Shown one piece after another: positions 1 through 5,361 of a stretch of 8,623 nt of DNA (position 1 is its first letter; the number at the start of each line of letters is the position of its first letter). The translations under genes and the position numbers were made by a program. The DNA is from Candidatus Collierbacteria bacterium CG_4_9_14_3_um_filter_43_16 (GTDB taxonomy: Bacteria; Patescibacteriota; Microgenomatia; UBA1400; MFAQ01): positions 1,335-9,957 of the forward strand of contig PFUC01000081.1 of assembly GCA_002789895.1 (NCBI GenBank), read 5' to 3'. The notes below the pieces were generated by a model. The model saw only the letters and a list, made by a program, of their open reading frames with translations. It had not been told where the DNA came from and ran no database searches.

Positions 1-2
1 TG

Positions 3-779
3 ATTGAAATAGGAGCGACTGAATCTGCTCAAATTTCGGGTCGGGAAATTGACCTAACAGTACCTAAGGAAGAGGGTGATCGACTGATTCAGGTTATGAA
101 ATCTCAAAAAGTTTCCGGTTGGTGGCTGGTTAATTCTCTGAAGCTGGCTATCCGCGAGGCAGTTTCCGAGGGAGTATCTCCCAATACCATAGTTTTGCTT
201 TTTCTATTTCCCCTGGTGGCCGCATTGGTCGCATTTTCAAGACAGGTAGTGGGGGTAAACGGCTTTGGAATGATCGTTCCCTCTTTACTGGCGGTAGCTT
301 TTGTGTCTACCGGGGGCATGGTGGGATTGGTGCTATTGACCTTCGTGATGTTGGCGGCGGTGTTCGGACGGATGATCACCAAGAAGATTAGAGTTCCCTA
401 CTTGCCTAAACTAGCCGTCTTAATCTGGTTAATTTCGATATCGGTACTAGGTCTTTTGATAATGTCACCGATGATAGGCCTGGAAAGATTGATGAGTGTG
501 GGGATTTTCCCGATTATGATCTTTGTTCTGCTGGCGGAGACATTTATCGAAGCTCAAATAACCAGGAGTTTGTCGACGTCTCTAGGCATGACTTTGGAAA
601 CAGTAGTTTTGGCTTTGATCTCTTATAAGCTGATGAGCGCCAGATGGGTCCAGGATCAAGTTTTGCTTCAGCCGGAAATATCGGCAGTTTTGATTTTGAC
701 ATTGGATTTACTCATTGGAAAATATAAAGGCCTCCGGTTGTCTGAGATTTGGAGATTTAGAAAACTAATATCCAAATAA
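3..779 (+). CDS. C-terminal part of inactive-transglutaminase/7TM membrane protein (5' partial)
   Basis: The frame is open from base 3, so the ATG at 96 is an internal Met and the gene starts before the window; 258 residues are visible. The first ~60 residues are hydrophilic and would be the tail of a soluble, transglutaminase-like domain. About seven hydrophobic segments follow, at roughly residues 62-82, 90-105, 106-122, 135-155, 166-182, 198-215 and 224-240. The end, GKYKGLRLSEIWRFRKL, matches the conserved C-terminus I recall for proteobacterial 'inactive transglutaminase fused to 7 TM helices' proteins (GRYTGYRLTEL-type). In that family the next gene encodes an alpha-L-glutamate-ligase-like ATP-grasp protein, as here, where the stop and the next ATG share one base (TAATG). 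The likely role is a membrane anchor or sensor for the ligase/peptidase pair. The family call rests on the C-terminal signature plus synteny; the transglutaminase part is mostly outside the window. Confidence 0.8.
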   Translation: MEIGATESAQISGREIDLTVPKEEGDRLIQVMKSQKVSGWWLVNSLKLAIREAVSEGVSPNTIVLLFLFPLVAALVAFSRQVVGVNGFGMIVPSLLAVAFVSTGGMVGLVLLTFVMLAAVFGRMITKKIRVPYLPKLAVLIWLISISVLGLLIMSPMIGLERLMSVGIFPIMIFVLLAETFIEAQITRSLSTSLGMTLETVVLALISYKLMSARWVQDQVLLQPEISAVLILTLDLLIGKYKGLRLSEIWRFRKLISK

Positions 780-2083
780 TGCCAAGACTATCAGACATAT
801 TAGGACTCAATGCCCGATCGGCAGACTATTTGTTGCTTAATTTAAAGAGTGCTAGACGTAGGGCGGATGACAAACTGCTAACAAAGAAGATGCTGAAAAA
901 GGCCGGAGTGGCGCATCCGAGGCTTTTGGGAGCTATTGACAATGCTAAAGAGGCTAGGTTGTTTAAATGGAACAAGTTAAAGGATGGATTTGCGATTAAA
1001 CCGGTCCAGGGGTTTGGCGGTCAGGGGATAGTTTTGATTAAAAAGATGACGAAAGAGAGCGGAGTATTTTTAACTGTGGATGATAAGAAAGCATTTGCGG
1101 AAGATCTGGTCCTTCATTCGATGGATATTGCGGAAGGAAAATATTCCCACAATAATCTCCCGGATAAGGTGATGATAGAAGAGAGAATTAAGATACATCC
1201 TAAATTTAAAAAGTTGGCGGTAGGCGGAGCACCTGACGTCCGGGTGATAGTCTATAACAATATCCCGGTAATGGCGATGTTGCGTCTCCCTACGGAAGAG
1301 AGCATGGGGAAAGCCAATCTTCACCAAGGAGCAATAGGATTGGGGATAGATATTGCGACTGGCATAACGACTCACGGTGTCTATAAGAACAGATCGGTCA
1401 AGTTTTTCCCGGACACCAATATAAAAGTAAACGGTATCACTATTCCTTATTGGAACAAGATACTGAGAATGGCGGTGGAAACGCAACTAATTTCTAAACT
1501 GAATTATCTGTCTGTAGATATGCTGATTGACGAAGAAAAGGGTCCGGTAGTGCTAGAGCTTAACGATCAGCCTGGTTTGTCGATTCAGATTGCCAATATG
1601 GCGGGTTTGAGAAGAAGATTGGAGAGGGTTGAGGGACTAGAAGTAGAGGAAGCCGAAAAGGGAGTCAAAATAGGGAAAGCGCTCTTTGCCAGCAAGTTTG
1701 CCAACAGAGTTCGATTCCTGGGTGAGGAGAAACCGGTAGTGGGTATTTTTGAGAAAATAAAAGTACGAAACGGGAAGAAGAAAATGGTCGAACTAAATGC
1801 CAAAATAGATACCGGAGCCAGGAGTTCTTCGATAGATTACGCGTTAGCTTTGGAACTAGGTTTGCTGACTCCGGAAAATGTATTGTGGACGAAGAAAGTA
1901 AAAAACTCATTGGGAATAGAGGAGAGAACTTTAATTGCCCTAACCGTTAAACTGAAAGGTAGAATGATTAAGACCAGGGCAAATGTGACGGATAGAAATA
2001 ACTTGAGGAGACAACTATTAATCGGGAGAAGGGATCTGAGAGATTTCGTAGTGGATCCAGGTCTCATTAAAATTAGAAAATGA
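779..2083 (+). CDS. alpha-L-glutamate-ligase-like ATP-grasp protein fused to retropepsin-like (RimB-type) domain
   Basis: This is a 434-residue soluble protein with two domains. Residues 1-300 are a RimK-related ATP-grasp fold: start region LGLNARSADYLLLN (8-21), core lysine and glycine loop around K74 and GFGGQG (78-83), hinge MIEERI (132-137), PDVRVIVYN (152-160), ANLHQGAIGLGIDIATG (179-195), and metal ligands E260 and N262 in LELNDQPGLSIQIANMAG. Those last motifs are diagnostic of the 'alpha-L-glutamate ligase-like' family, which joins an amino acid to a carboxylate using ATP. Residues 317-434 match the retropepsin-like 'putative ATP-dependent zinc protease' domain, with KIDTGARSSSI (D344 in the Asp-Thr-Gly motif) and RRQLLIGRRDL (410-420). 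In proteobacteria these are usually separate neighbouring genes; here they are one protein. The start overlaps the upstream stop by one base, so the two are probably translationally coupled. Domain calls are strong; the substrate is unknown. Confidence 0.88.
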   Translation: MPRLSDILGLNARSADYLLLNLKSARRRADDKLLTKKMLKKAGVAHPRLLGAIDNAKEARLFKWNKLKDGFAIKPVQGFGGQGIVLIKKMTKESGVFLTVDDKKAFAEDLVLHSMDIAEGKYSHNNLPDKVMIEERIKIHPKFKKLAVGGAPDVRVIVYNNIPVMAMLRLPTEESMGKANLHQGAIGLGIDIATGITTHGVYKNRSVKFFPDTNIKVNGITIPYWNKILRMAVETQLISKLNYLSVDMLIDEEKGPVVLELNDQPGLSIQIANMAGLRRRLERVEGLEVEEAEKGVKIGKALFASKFANRVRFLGEEKPVVGIFEKIKVRNGKKKMVELNAKIDTGARSSSIDYALALELGLLTPENVLWTKKVKNSLGIEERTLIALTVKLKGRMIKTRANVTDRNNLRRQLLIGRRDLRDFVVDPGLIKIRK

Positions 2084-2096
2084 ATATGTTATTTCG

Positions 2097-2248
2097 GTTC
2101 CTGTCGTACCTATCCCTACGAAAAAACGGACGCTATTTTGCCTGCGCAAAATCCGTCCTGACTTGCAGCAAAAATTTTTATGAGTACATAAAAACCCGGC
2201 ATTTTTGCTTTGCGCAATCTTTTTCTTTAGGGACAGGCACTTCGGAAC
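2097..2248. repeat. Nested inverted-repeat element between the ligase genes
   Basis: The gap holds several nested inverted repeats. The outer pairs are GTTCC (2097-2101) with GGAAC (2244-2248) and TCCCTA (2113-2118) with TAGGGA (2228-2233), with nearly equal spacing of 11 and 10 bases between them. Inside are two hairpins. The first is ATTTTGC (2135-2141)/GCAAAAT (2146-2152) with loop CTGC, extended through a bulge by ACGG (2126-2129)/CCGT (2153-2156). The second is TTTTTAT (2175-2181)/ATAAAAA (2188-2194) with loop GAGTAC, enclosed by GCAAAAA (2168-2174)/TTTTTGC (2202-2208). A T-rich tract (2219-2228) follows the second hairpin, so part of this may terminate the upstream transcript. The overall symmetry suggests a structured RNA or a decayed palindromic mobile repeat. 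I recognise no known RNA family. Confidence 0.6.
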
Positions 2249-2249
2249 T

Positions 2250-2255
2250 TATAAT
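2250..2255 (+). promoter_or_regulatory. -10 box for the first RimK-like gene
   Basis: A perfect TATAAT lies 12 bases before the ATG at 2268. No convincing -35 hexamer is seen at the usual distance (2227-2232 reads TTTAGG). Transcription would start about five bases before the ATG, leaving no room for a ribosome binding site. A second candidate, TTTAAT at 2255-2260, would place the start at the ATG itself. Confidence 0.55.
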
Positions 2256-2267
2256 TTAATTACTTTG

Positions 2268-3260
2268 ATGAAAATTGCATATTTACATAGGCTGACATTT
2301 GATGAGAGCGAAAAAAGGTTTCAGGAGGAGGCGGTGGCTTTGGGGGTTGAGCTGGTCCCAGTCAAGTATAGAAAACTAAAAGTGGTGGGAGAGAAGATTT
2401 TGTTTGGGGAGATGGATATGAAAGAGTTCGATGGCTGGTATTTCCGATCGGTGGGGTCGGAGCTGGAGTGGAGCAAACTACTGCAACTTTATGCCCGAAA
2501 GCATAATATTCCGATGGTAGATGAGTATCTGAAGACAGAAGGACCACTTCGGAGATTTAAATCGGTGATGAGCTGGCAGCTAACTGAAGCTGGAGTTCTA
2601 TACCCGAAATCAGCTTATGTCGAAAGTTTCAAGGATTTGGAAAAGGAACTGGAGACTTGGGCATTGCCGGTGATCGTGAAACTTTCGGCTGGAGGCAGAC
2701 ACGGTAGGGGAACTTTTTGGGTGAGAGAACTGTCGGACTTGGAGAAACTGAAGCGCATTTTGGAAGGAAGGAAAGAAAAAGCTAAATTGGCCAACAAGAA
2801 AATTCCTATTTTTCGTGGCTTTTTGGTGCAGGAATATATCAAGAACGATGGAGATTATAGAGTAATGACAGTGGGGTACAAGTGTATTGGAGGATTTAAA
2901 CGCCAAATGAAGGAAGAAAAGTTGATTCTTAACAAAAGCCAGGGAAAATCTTTGGGAATTGATTTGCCCAGTGATGTCATGGAAACGGCAGAAAAAGCGG
3001 CCAAGGTTTTGGGAGTGGAAGTAGCCGGAACGGATTTGGTCCGAAGTACCGAAACGGGAAAAATTTACATAATTGAAGTGAACGAAGCGCCTCAATTCAA
3101 AGTGTTTGAGAAAAGAACCAAGATAAATGCGGCCAGGAAAATATTGGAATACTGTATTAATAAATTCCGCAGTCATTGCGAATTACGAAGTACTGAAGCA
3201 ATCTCCGAGTCGGGAATTGCCGCGTCGCCTTTGGCTCCTCGCAATGACGATAATTTATGA
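2268..3260 (+). CDS. RimK-like ATP-grasp ligase, paralogue 1
   Basis: A 330-residue protein of the RimK/glutathione-synthetase ATP-grasp type. Residues 1-90 are an N-terminal pre-ATP-grasp domain (MKIAYLHRLTFDE). ATP-grasp signatures follow: K138 in VIVKLSAGGRHGRGTFWV, hinge VQEYIKNDGDYRVM (187-200), then D256 in VAGTDLV and E270/N272 in IIEVNEAPQF, the expected metal ligands. RimK relatives add glutamate or other amino acids to C-terminal or side-chain carboxyls; the acceptor here is unknown. I chose the ATG at 2268 over a TTG at 2205 because the RimK-like fold begins there and a TATAAT lies between the two. Residues 302-330 (from SHCELRSTEAIS) are the translation of a palindromic repeat (3172-3248), so the ancestral protein probably ended near residue 300. 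The stop overlaps the next start by ATGA. Confidence 0.85.
   Translation: MKIAYLHRLTFDESEKRFQEEAVALGVELVPVKYRKLKVVGEKILFGEMDMKEFDGWYFRSVGSELEWSKLLQLYARKHNIPMVDEYLKTEGPLRRFKSVMSWQLTEAGVLYPKSAYVESFKDLEKELETWALPVIVKLSAGGRHGRGTFWVRELSDLEKLKRILEGRKEKAKLANKKIPIFRGFLVQEYIKNDGDYRVMTVGYKCIGGFKRQMKEEKLILNKSQGKSLGIDLPSDVMETAEKAAKVLGVEVAGTDLVRSTETGKIYIIEVNEAPQFKVFEKRTKINAARKILEYCINKFRSHCELRSTEAISESGIAASPLAPRNDDNL
3172..3248. repeat. CATTGCGA-type palindromic repeat forming the 3' end of the first RimK-like gene
   Basis: The ends form a perfect 10-base inverted repeat, GTCATTGCGA (3172-3181) and TCGCAATGAC (3239-3248), around GAAGCAATCTC and an imperfect partner GGGAATTGC. This layout matches a dispersed palindromic repeat I recall from many bacterial genomes. 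Here it is read through in frame and supplies the last ~29 residues of the ATP-grasp protein (LRSTEAISESGIAASPLAP). Confidence 0.8.
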
Positions 3261-4216
3261 AAAAGATATTAATATTGACTAGATTTAGGGGGGAGTATGA
3301 GCCAAGGCGATTGGCTGAGGAAGCCGTCAAACTTGGTTATCAGGTGGACAAAGTGAATTATGAACATGTGCGGATTGGGGTGAGTAAGTTGGGGAAGCCG
3401 ATCGTTGATCTGGGGACAGGAAATAAATTAGATGAGTATGATCTGATCATCCCTCGAGCTGCAACAAAAAGGGGTGGTGAATCGATGTTGGGAGTAAAGT
3501 CGGTCGTTTTGGAATATGTGGAACAAACGAGAACTCAAGAACTCAAGAACTCAAGAACTCGAGACAGTAATAGTGAAAGAAAAAGTGTAAAGGTGATAAA
3601 CGGGGAAAGTTTTAAGTTTTTTCCCTTGATGGGTAAACTCGAACAAGGATTGCTTATGGCAGAGGCTGGTCTGCCAGTGATTCCCTTTGTATCCTTTAGG
3701 GGACAGCGAGGTTGGAAGAGATATCTGGAAATTTTGGGAAAGAGAAAGGGCGAGTTTGTCCCGGTAATGGTGAAAGCCCGTTTTGGGTCTCACGGTAAGA
3801 ATGTAAAAATGGCAGAGACGTTGACTAGGCTTAATAAGTTGGCGCTGAAGAATAGTGAAGGAGATGTTCTTATTCAACCGGTGTTAAGAGTAAGGAGGTG
3901 GTATAGAGTACTGGTCTTAAATGGACAGATACTGGGTATGATGAAACATAGGCAGAAAGATAAGTTCCAAGTGATATCTCAGCAAGAGGAACTATCTAAG
4001 ATAAAGCCAAAATTCACCAAAGAACAAATTGCAGATCTGGAAAGATTAAGTTTGGCGGCAGTGAAGGTAGTCAAAGCTGATTTTGCTGGGCTGGATGTGG
4101 CGTGGGATGAAGAGACTAAACAATGGAGAATATTTGAGGTAAATAGAACGGCACAGTTTAAGTGGTTTGAAAAGGCCTTTCCGGAGGTAAACGTGGCAGG
4201 GAAGATGGTGAGGTAG
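3257..4216 (+). CDS. RimK-like ATP-grasp ligase, paralogue 2
   Basis: This 319-residue protein is homologous to its upstream neighbour across the whole ATP-grasp core. Visible signatures are K173 in VMVKARFGSHGKNV, IQPVLRVRRWYRVLVLNG (206-223), D280 in FAGLDVAWD and E294/N296 in IFEVNRTAQFKWFEK; the last matches EVNEAPQFKVFEK of paralogue 1. A notable difference is WYR (215-217) where paralogue 1 has DYR, so the acidic residue of this strand is absent. Residues 92-103 (RTQELKNSRTRD) are encoded by an 8-bp tandem repeat and sit in a loop that paralogue 1 lacks. The ATG overlaps the previous stop (ATGA), so translation is probably coupled. The last 51 bases of homology (4148-4198) are repeated perfectly at 4836-4886, beyond the toxin-antitoxin pair. 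An ATP-dependent carboxylate-amine ligase is likely; the substrate is unknown. Confidence 0.83.
   Translation: MKKILILTRFRGEYEPRRLAEEAVKLGYQVDKVNYEHVRIGVSKLGKPIVDLGTGNKLDEYDLIIPRAATKRGGESMLGVKSVVLEYVEQTRTQELKNSRTRDSNSERKSVKVINGESFKFFPLMGKLEQGLLMAEAGLPVIPFVSFRGQRGWKRYLEILGKRKGEFVPVMVKARFGSHGKNVKMAETLTRLNKLALKNSEGDVLIQPVLRVRRWYRVLVLNGQILGMMKHRQKDKFQVISQQEELSKIKPKFTKEQIADLERLSLAAVKVVKADFAGLDVAWDEETKQWRIFEVNRTAQFKWFEKAFPEVNVAGKMVR
3531..3562. repeat. 8-bp tandem array (GAACTCAA x4) inside an ATP-grasp gene
   Basis: Four contiguous units GAACTCAA, GAACTCAA, GAACTCAA and GAACTCGA. The array is translated as part of TQELKNSRTRD and lies in a loop absent from the neighbouring paralogue. The same RAACTCRA unit recurs in a different gene at 5671-5702. 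Confidence 0.85.
4148..4198 (+). repeat. 51-bp direct repeat, copy 1 (3' end of paralogue 2)
   Basis: This stretch encodes TAQFKWFEKAFPEVNVA near the end of the ATP-grasp gene. It is identical to 4836-4886. Homology continues imperfectly after it: AGKMVR-stop here against AKEMIR-stop in copy 2. The two copies are 688 bases apart and bracket the toxin-antitoxin pair. Confidence 0.9.
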
Positions 4217-4227
4217 TTTGTTGAAGC

Positions 4228-4257
4228 TTGACAAGGTTTAGTAAAGTATGTTAAGAT
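4228..4257 (+). promoter_or_regulatory. Promoter of the toxin-antitoxin operon
   Basis: A perfect -35 TTGACA (4228-4233), an 18-base spacer and a -10 TAAGAT (4252-4257) end six bases before the antitoxin ATG. The predicted start of transcription therefore falls at or next to the ATG, which implies a leaderless operon. It is the best two-part promoter in the window. Confidence 0.75.
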
Positions 4258-4263
4258 TCAACA

Positions 4264-4551
4264 ATGAGTACCGTAAGCTTGTCTTTGACCGATCATCAGA
4301 TATCAGAAATCGACAGATTGTCTGGAGTATTTGGTTTTGAGAATAGAAGCGAGTTTGTGCGTGCCTTGCTGAGAACGACATTAAATGATGAAGCGTTGTT
4401 AAAAAAGAGTGTTGTTTTCCCCTTTGACGTTCCAGGTGAGAAATCAGCAAAAAAGATAATTGGTGAATTTAAAAAGACAAATAAGTATTCTTCAGAGTTT
4501 TTGGCTGATTTGAAAGAGGGTTTGGAAAATAGTGATTATTTCGTGAAATAA
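4264..4551 (+). CDS. Ribbon-helix-helix antitoxin
   Basis: A 95-residue protein. The N-terminus STVSLSLTDHQISEIDRL followed by NRSEFVRALLR (27-37) has the strand-helix-helix pattern of ribbon-helix-helix DNA-binding proteins (CopG/ParD-like): a short strand for the DNA groove, then two helices for dimerisation. The remaining charged tail, ending FLADLKEGLENSDYFVK, would wrap the toxin. It lies one base ahead of a RelE/ParE-like gene and directly behind its own promoter. By family rule it should neutralise that toxin and autorepress the operon; no clear operator palindrome is visible. The family call is good; which RHH subfamily is uncertain. Confidence 0.82.
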   Translation: MSTVSLSLTDHQISEIDRLSGVFGFENRSEFVRALLRTTLNDEALLKKSVVFPFDVPGEKSAKKIIGEFKKTNKYSSEFLADLKEGLENSDYFVK

Positions 4552-4552
4552 G

Positions 4553-4804
4553 ATGGAGGTTATTCCCTTGAGTGCACTTGTGTTGAAGAAGTTGAAGAAA
4601 TATGGCTTGGTGAGGAAACATGAGAAACAGGTGAAATTGTTGACGAGTGATTTATATCATCCAAGTTTGCATGTTGAGCTTTTGGAACCAAGAAAACTTG
4701 AGATTTACAGCTTTAGAATAGATAGAAAATACAGGGCGATATTTATTTTTAGGAAAAAGAGAGAGGTGATTGAGATTTTGAACGTGACAGTACATTATCA
4801 TTAA
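4553..4804 (+). CDS. RelE/ParE-superfamily toxin
   Basis: An 83-residue basic protein starting one base after the antitoxin stop, so probably translated by coupling. The order of elements fits the RelE/ParE fold: N-terminal helices rich in Lys/Leu, HPSLHVELLEPRKLEIYSF (36-54), then FRIDRKYRAIFIF (54-66), the typical strand pair with basic residues, and a last strand EVIEILNVTVHYH. Proteins with the HPSLH...SFRIDRKYR pattern are usually ribosome-dependent mRNA interferases of the RelE/YoeB-like branch; ParE-like gyrase poisons share the fold, so the target is not settled. The gene appears intact. Confidence 0.82.
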   Translation: MEVIPLSALVLKKLKKYGLVRKHEKQVKLLTSDLYHPSLHVELLEPRKLEIYSFRIDRKYRAIFIFRKKREVIEILNVTVHYH

Positions 4805-4805
4805 T

Positions 4806-4904
4806 GGTTTATGGGATGATCCTGATGAGAACAGGACGGCACAGTTTAAGTGGTTTGAAAAGGCCTTTCCGGAGGTAAACGTGGCAAAGGAAATGATTAG
4901 ATAG
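4806..4904 (+). pseudogene. 3' remnant of an ATP-grasp ligase gene
   Basis: Directly after the toxin, a frame without a start codon reads GLWDDPDENRTAQFKWF and continues to a TAG at 4902-4904. It matches the C-terminus of paralogue 2, with the Asn-Arg before the repeat conserved but written in different codons (AACAGG against AATAGA). The stretch before it is shorter than the equivalent in the intact gene (WDE...EVNRT), so it is either an internally deleted duplicate or the end of a third paralogue. Only about 33 codons remain. Confidence 0.7.
4836..4886 (+). repeat. 51-bp direct repeat, copy 2 (in the gene remnant)
   Basis: Base-for-base identical to 4148-4198 and in the same reading phase relative to its stop codon. 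Flanking bases diverge on both sides but keep partial protein-level similarity. Confidence 0.9.
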
Positions 4905-4929
4905 CCTTTTGAGTGACCATTTTTTGTTG

Positions 4930-4935
4930 TAGAAT
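4930..4935 (+). promoter_or_regulatory. -10 box for the 71-residue unknown gene
   Basis: TAGAAT ends six bases before the GTG at 4942. Weak -35 candidates are TTTTGA (4907-4912, 17-base spacing) and TTGAGT (4909-4914, 15-base spacing). No ribosome binding site fits between the -10 and the start, so a leaderless transcript is predicted. Confidence 0.5.
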
Positions 4936-4941
4936 TTTCTT

Positions 4942-5157
4942 GTGTCTAGTACACCAATAAGCGATGCAATACAGAGAGTTAGACTTAAAACTATTAAGTC
5001 CGAAGCGTGGCAACACCATCTCGAGAGAATGAGAACTCTGGATAATGTCGATCCGGTGATGGCTGGAGCCAGATCAGAAAAAAAAGAGTTGGGGATAACT
5101 GGTAAGGAGGTTCCGAAATTGGAAGTTGTGGGTGGAGGTGGAGAAAAGAGAGGGTAA
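4942..5157 (+). CDS. Small hypothetical protein, 71 residues
   Basis: I do not recognise this protein. It starts with GTG, six bases after a TAGAAT, and the next start codon in frame would remove much of the protein. It is hydrophilic, begins SSTPISDAIQRVRLKTIKS, has a helical basic middle (EAWQHHLERMRTL) and ends in a glycine-rich basic tail (VVGGGGEKRG). There is no signal peptide, membrane segment or cysteine. It lies between the toxin-antitoxin region and another tiny gene, each with its own -10 box. The evidence that it is real is the promoter-to-start spacing shared with neighbouring genes and the uninterrupted frame. Confidence 0.5.
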   Translation: MSSTPISDAIQRVRLKTIKSEAWQHHLERMRTLDNVDPVMAGARSEKKELGITGKEVPKLEVVGGGGEKRG

Positions 5158-5161
5158 GATA

Positions 5162-5170
5162 TGCTACAAT
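5162..5170 (+). promoter_or_regulatory. Extended -10 box for the 56-residue unknown gene
   Basis: TGCTACAAT is an extended -10 (TGn plus TACAAT at 5165-5170) ending six bases before the ATG at 5177. No good -35 is present, which is tolerated when the -10 is extended. Confidence 0.5.
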
Positions 5171-5176
5171 TTTTTC

Positions 5177-5347
5177 ATGAGGCAGAAGAATACAGTATAT
5201 AGTCCGGCGTTTCACAATCAATTTCAAAAAACGGAAGAGCAGGTAAGACTGGCTAAAGGAAAGAAAGTGGGTGTCTCTAAAAAGGAGGAAAAAGAGGGGC
5301 AGAGTGAATATCGGATTAAAGAAGCCACAAAGAAGCAGAGTATTTAA
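5177..5347 (+). CDS. Small hypothetical protein, 56 residues
   Basis: I do not recognise this protein. It is very hydrophilic and rich in Lys, Glu and Gln: MRQKNTVYSPAFHNQFQ, then a run of mixed charge containing KGKKVGVSKKEEKEG, with no hydrophobic core. It may be disordered. An in-frame ATG exists at 5126, but it lies inside the previous gene and upstream of the extended -10 box, so I prefer 5177. The next gene begins 14 bases after its stop. Confidence 0.45.
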   Translation: MRQKNTVYSPAFHNQFQKTEEQVRLAKGKKVGVSKKEEKEGQSEYRIKEATKKQSI

Positions 5348-5349
5348 TT

Positions 5350-5355
5350 TACAAT
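5350..5355 (+). promoter_or_regulatory. -10 box for the TMTC-like gene
   Basis: TACAAT ends six bases before the ATG at 5362, the same gap as for three neighbouring genes. The intervening TGAGGG resembles a Shine-Dalgarno but touches the start codon, too close to work as one. No -35 match is evident. Confidence 0.45.
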
Positions 5356-5361
5356 TGAGGG

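Noticed and set aside
96..98. ATG at 96 as the start of the first gene
   Set aside because: The same frame is open back to base 3 with protein-like sequence and no promoter or ribosome site near 96, so the gene begins outside the window.
2205..2207. TTG at 2205 as the start of the first RimK-like gene
   Set aside because: It would add 21 residues translated from the inverted-repeat region, and the TATAAT at 2250 lies downstream of it; the RimK-like fold begins at the ATG at 2268.
2610..3176. 188-codon open frame on the minus strand
   Set aside because: It is antisense to the well-supported ATP-grasp gene and its translation resembles no protein family; it is a shadow frame.
2081..3260. Alternative genetic code with TGA as glycine
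   Set aside because: TGA ends two genes exactly where the protein domains end or the next gene starts (2081-2083 and 3258-3260), and no essential motif is interrupted by TGA.
3531..3562. Tandem array as a CRISPR
   Set aside because: The units are 8 bp and contiguous with no spacers, and no cas gene is present.
5126..5128. ATG at 5126 as the start of the 56-residue gene
   Set aside because: It lies inside the preceding gene and upstream of the extended -10 box; the ATG at 5177 has the same promoter spacing as the other genes.
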